Source: Arachis hypogaea (Eukaryota; Streptophyta; Magnoliopsida; Fabales; Fabaceae). From it: DNA of 64,000 bases. The position numbers and the translations under genes were made by a program. The DNA lies in contig NC_092048.1 of assembly GCF_003086295.3 (NCBI RefSeq), positions 67,932,841 through 67,996,840 of the forward strand. Direction: 5' to 3'. Below, piece by piece: positions 62,193 through 64,000 of this stretch (position 1 is the stretch's first letter; every line of letters begins with the position of its first letter). A model generated the notes under the pieces. That model saw nothing but the letters and a program-made list of their open reading frames with translations, was not told where the DNA came from and ran no database searches.

Positions 62193-64000
62193 GAGGGAGC
62201 TAGGCCAGTTAGGCAACTGCAAAGAAGGCTCAACCCAACTATCCTCGATGTGGTAAAGAAGGAGGTCACTAGGCTACTTGATGCGGGTATCATATACCCA
62301 ATTTCTGACAGTGAGTGGGTGAGCCCGGTCCAGGTTGTTTCCAAGAAATCGGGCATCACTGCGGTAAAAAAGGATGATAGTGAAGTGGTCACCAAGAGAG
62401 TACAAAATGCGTGGCGAGTGTGCATCGATTATAGAAGATTCCGCTACTAGGAAGGACCACTACCCTTTGCCCTTTATCGATCAGATGTTGGACCATTTGG
62501 CGGGTAAATCCCATTATTGTTTTCTTGATGGATTCACTGGTTACTTCCAGATTCACATTGCTCCTGAAGATCAGGAAAAGACCACATTCACTTGCCCTTT
62601 TGGCACCTTTGCCTATAAAAGGATGCCATTTTGACTATGTAATGCACCTGCTACTTTTTAGCGGTGTATGACGAGTGTCTTTTCCGATCTGATGGAGAAT
62701 TGTCTGGAAGTCTTTATGGATGACTTCAGTCTTTATGGAACTTCATTTGATTGTTGCTTAGATAACTTGGCCAAGGTCTTAGCTAGATGTGTTCACACTA
62801 ACCTTGTCTTGAATTTTGATAAATGTCACTTTATGGTAAAACAAGGTATAGTGTTAGAACATGTAGTATCTCATGAAGGCATTTCTATAGACCCAGCCAA
62901 AGTCGATGTTATCACCACTTTACCTCAACCCTCATCTGTGAGGGAGGTCCGCTTGTTTTTAGGACATGCAGGATTCTATAGGCGCTTTATTAAAGATTTC
63001 AGCAAGATTGCTTTACATTGTCGCGCCTACTCCAAAAAGATGTGGACTTTGAGTTTGACAGTGAATGTGTGAAAGCTTTTGAAGAGCTAAGGAGAGTTCT
63101 TACCATAGCACCGATTGTGCGAGACCCCAACTGGACGTTGCTATTCGAGATAATGTGAGATGCATCAAACCATGCTGTAGGTGCTGTGCTTGCACAGCGC
63201 GATAGTAAACTCCCTTATGTCATTGCTTACTCTTCTAAAACATTGGATGCAGCACAATCCAACTATACCACTACTGAAAAGGAACTCCTAACTATTGTTC
63301 ATGCTTTAGATAAATTCAGATCTTATTTGCTAGGATCAAAGATAGTGGTATACACGGATCATGCAGCTTTAAAGTACTTATTGACAAAGAATGTGTCAAA
63401 GCCTAGACTTATACGTTGGATCTTGCTTTTGCAAGAATTCGACATTGAGATTAGGGACCGGAGTGGGTCACAAAACTTGGTTGCGGATCATTTAAGCCGC
63501 ATTGAGAATTTAAAATTTGACCCATTTCCGATCAATGACTCATTTCCATTGGACAGTTTGCATCCTGTGTCGGATAGTTTTCCTTGGTTTGCCCCAATGG
63601 CGAACTACTTGGTTGCGAAAGTCTTCCCTCCTAACTTTTCTAAACACCAAAGGGATAAGTTGAGGATTTATTCCAAATACTATATTTGGGATGACCCTCA
63701 CTTGTGGAAGAGGGGAGTGGACCAAGTAATTCGAAGATGTGTCCCAGAGTCTGAAATCCAACCCATTCTTGAAGCTTGCCATTCGTCCGAATGTGGTGGC
63801 CACTTTGGCCCACAAAGGATCGCTAAAAAGGTGTTGGATTGTAGATTCTGGTGGCCAACCTTATTCAAGGATGCTAACCGGTTCTGTGTGTTTTGCCATC
63901 AGTGTCAGAAGTCGGGAAACACATCCCAAAGGGATGAGATGCCTCAGCAACCTATGTTGTTCTGTGAGATATTTGATGTATGGGGCATTGACTTTATGGG
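62193..64000 (+). pseudogene. pol: R9 RT, RNase H and start of integrase (runs off the window)
   Basis: EVTRLLDAGIIYPISDSEWVS, then a frameshift near 62435 (CIDYRRF|ATRKDHYPL). [23 protein letters not shown] 62632-62634 for Gly (MPF*LCNAP); TAG 62659-62661 for Gln (ATF*RCM). The active site VFMDDFSLYG is intact. A frameshift lies near 63020, and a stop near 63158 replaces Cys (EIM*DASN). RNase H has [32 protein letters not shown] and [10 protein letters not shown]. Integrase begins with [16 protein letters not shown] ... CHQCQK and reaches [11 protein letters not shown] at the window edge. Confidence 0.9.

Larger units (their letters stand above)
44088..64000 (+). mobile_element. R9: Athila-like element, 5' LTR to integrase, runs off the window
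   Basis: The LTR starts TGATAAACCCCAATTTTG at 44088 and ends GAGCTACCATCA at 58494, with R10 inserted at 45221/57942. PBS, gag, protease, RT, RNase H and the beginning of integrase follow on the plus strand. The 3' LTR is outside the window. A foreign LTR fragment interrupts the gag end (60189-60890). Many stops and frameshifts make it non-autonomous today. Confidence 0.88.

Overview
This is repeat-only plant DNA, and I found no host gene that I can support. The window is a stack of nested LTR retrotransposons. Most belong to the Ty3/gypsy Athila-like group: primer-binding sites complementary to the 3' end of plant tRNA-Asp, TG...CA ends, pol motifs of that lineage, and an extra 3' ORF resembling the 'putative plant transposon protein' family. 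One inserted element is of the Tat/Retand type. The LTR motifs (short palindromes such as GGCGTTTAACGCC, CACGCGNNCGCGTG and GGCGTGGCACGCC) are ones I associate with peanut (Arachis). The genus is an inference from memory.

Layout. R1 (1-5412, +) is the 3' part of an Athila-like element with a decayed 3' ORF and its 3' LTR. R2 (5413-8754, -) is a small element, or a pair of LTRs, inserted in R3. R3 (8755-10072, -) is a pol relic. R4 (10073-11742 and 30084-31770) is LTR-derived DNA interrupted by R5. R5 (11743-30083, -, target duplication CGTAC) has gag, protease, reverse transcriptase and RNase H but no integrase, and is itself interrupted in gag by R6. R6 (19070-27710, -, target duplication GGAGG) is a Tat-type element with two RNase H domains and an antisense, intron-containing extra ORF. 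R7 (31771-44087, +) is a 5' LTR plus leader. Its LTR is interrupted by R8 (31969-42102, -, target duplication ATTAT), which lacks pol and carries its own ORFs. R7's leader is interrupted by R9 (44088 to beyond 64000, +), whose 5' LTR is interrupted by R10 (45222-57941, -). R10 is the most complete Athila-like copy here: gag, protease, RT, RNase H, integrase and the 3' ORF, each damaged by a few mutations.

Working together. R10 and R8 share LTR ends, polypurine tract, 3' ORF, palindrome type and small hairpins, so R8 may be a pol-less partner mobilised by an R10-like element. The most interesting non-coding signals are two hairpins. One is a stem-loop with an (A/G)GGA-type loop followed by a polypurine-tract-like sequence. 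It occurs twice in each of R1, R5, R8 and R10, once at the 3' LTR and once 1.4-2.6 kb upstream, and its stem sequence changes with compensation. The other is an 18-nt hairpin just after pol or its replacement in R5, R8 and R10, also with compensatory stem changes. In addition each LTR family carries its own array of CpG-rich palindromes or hairpins.
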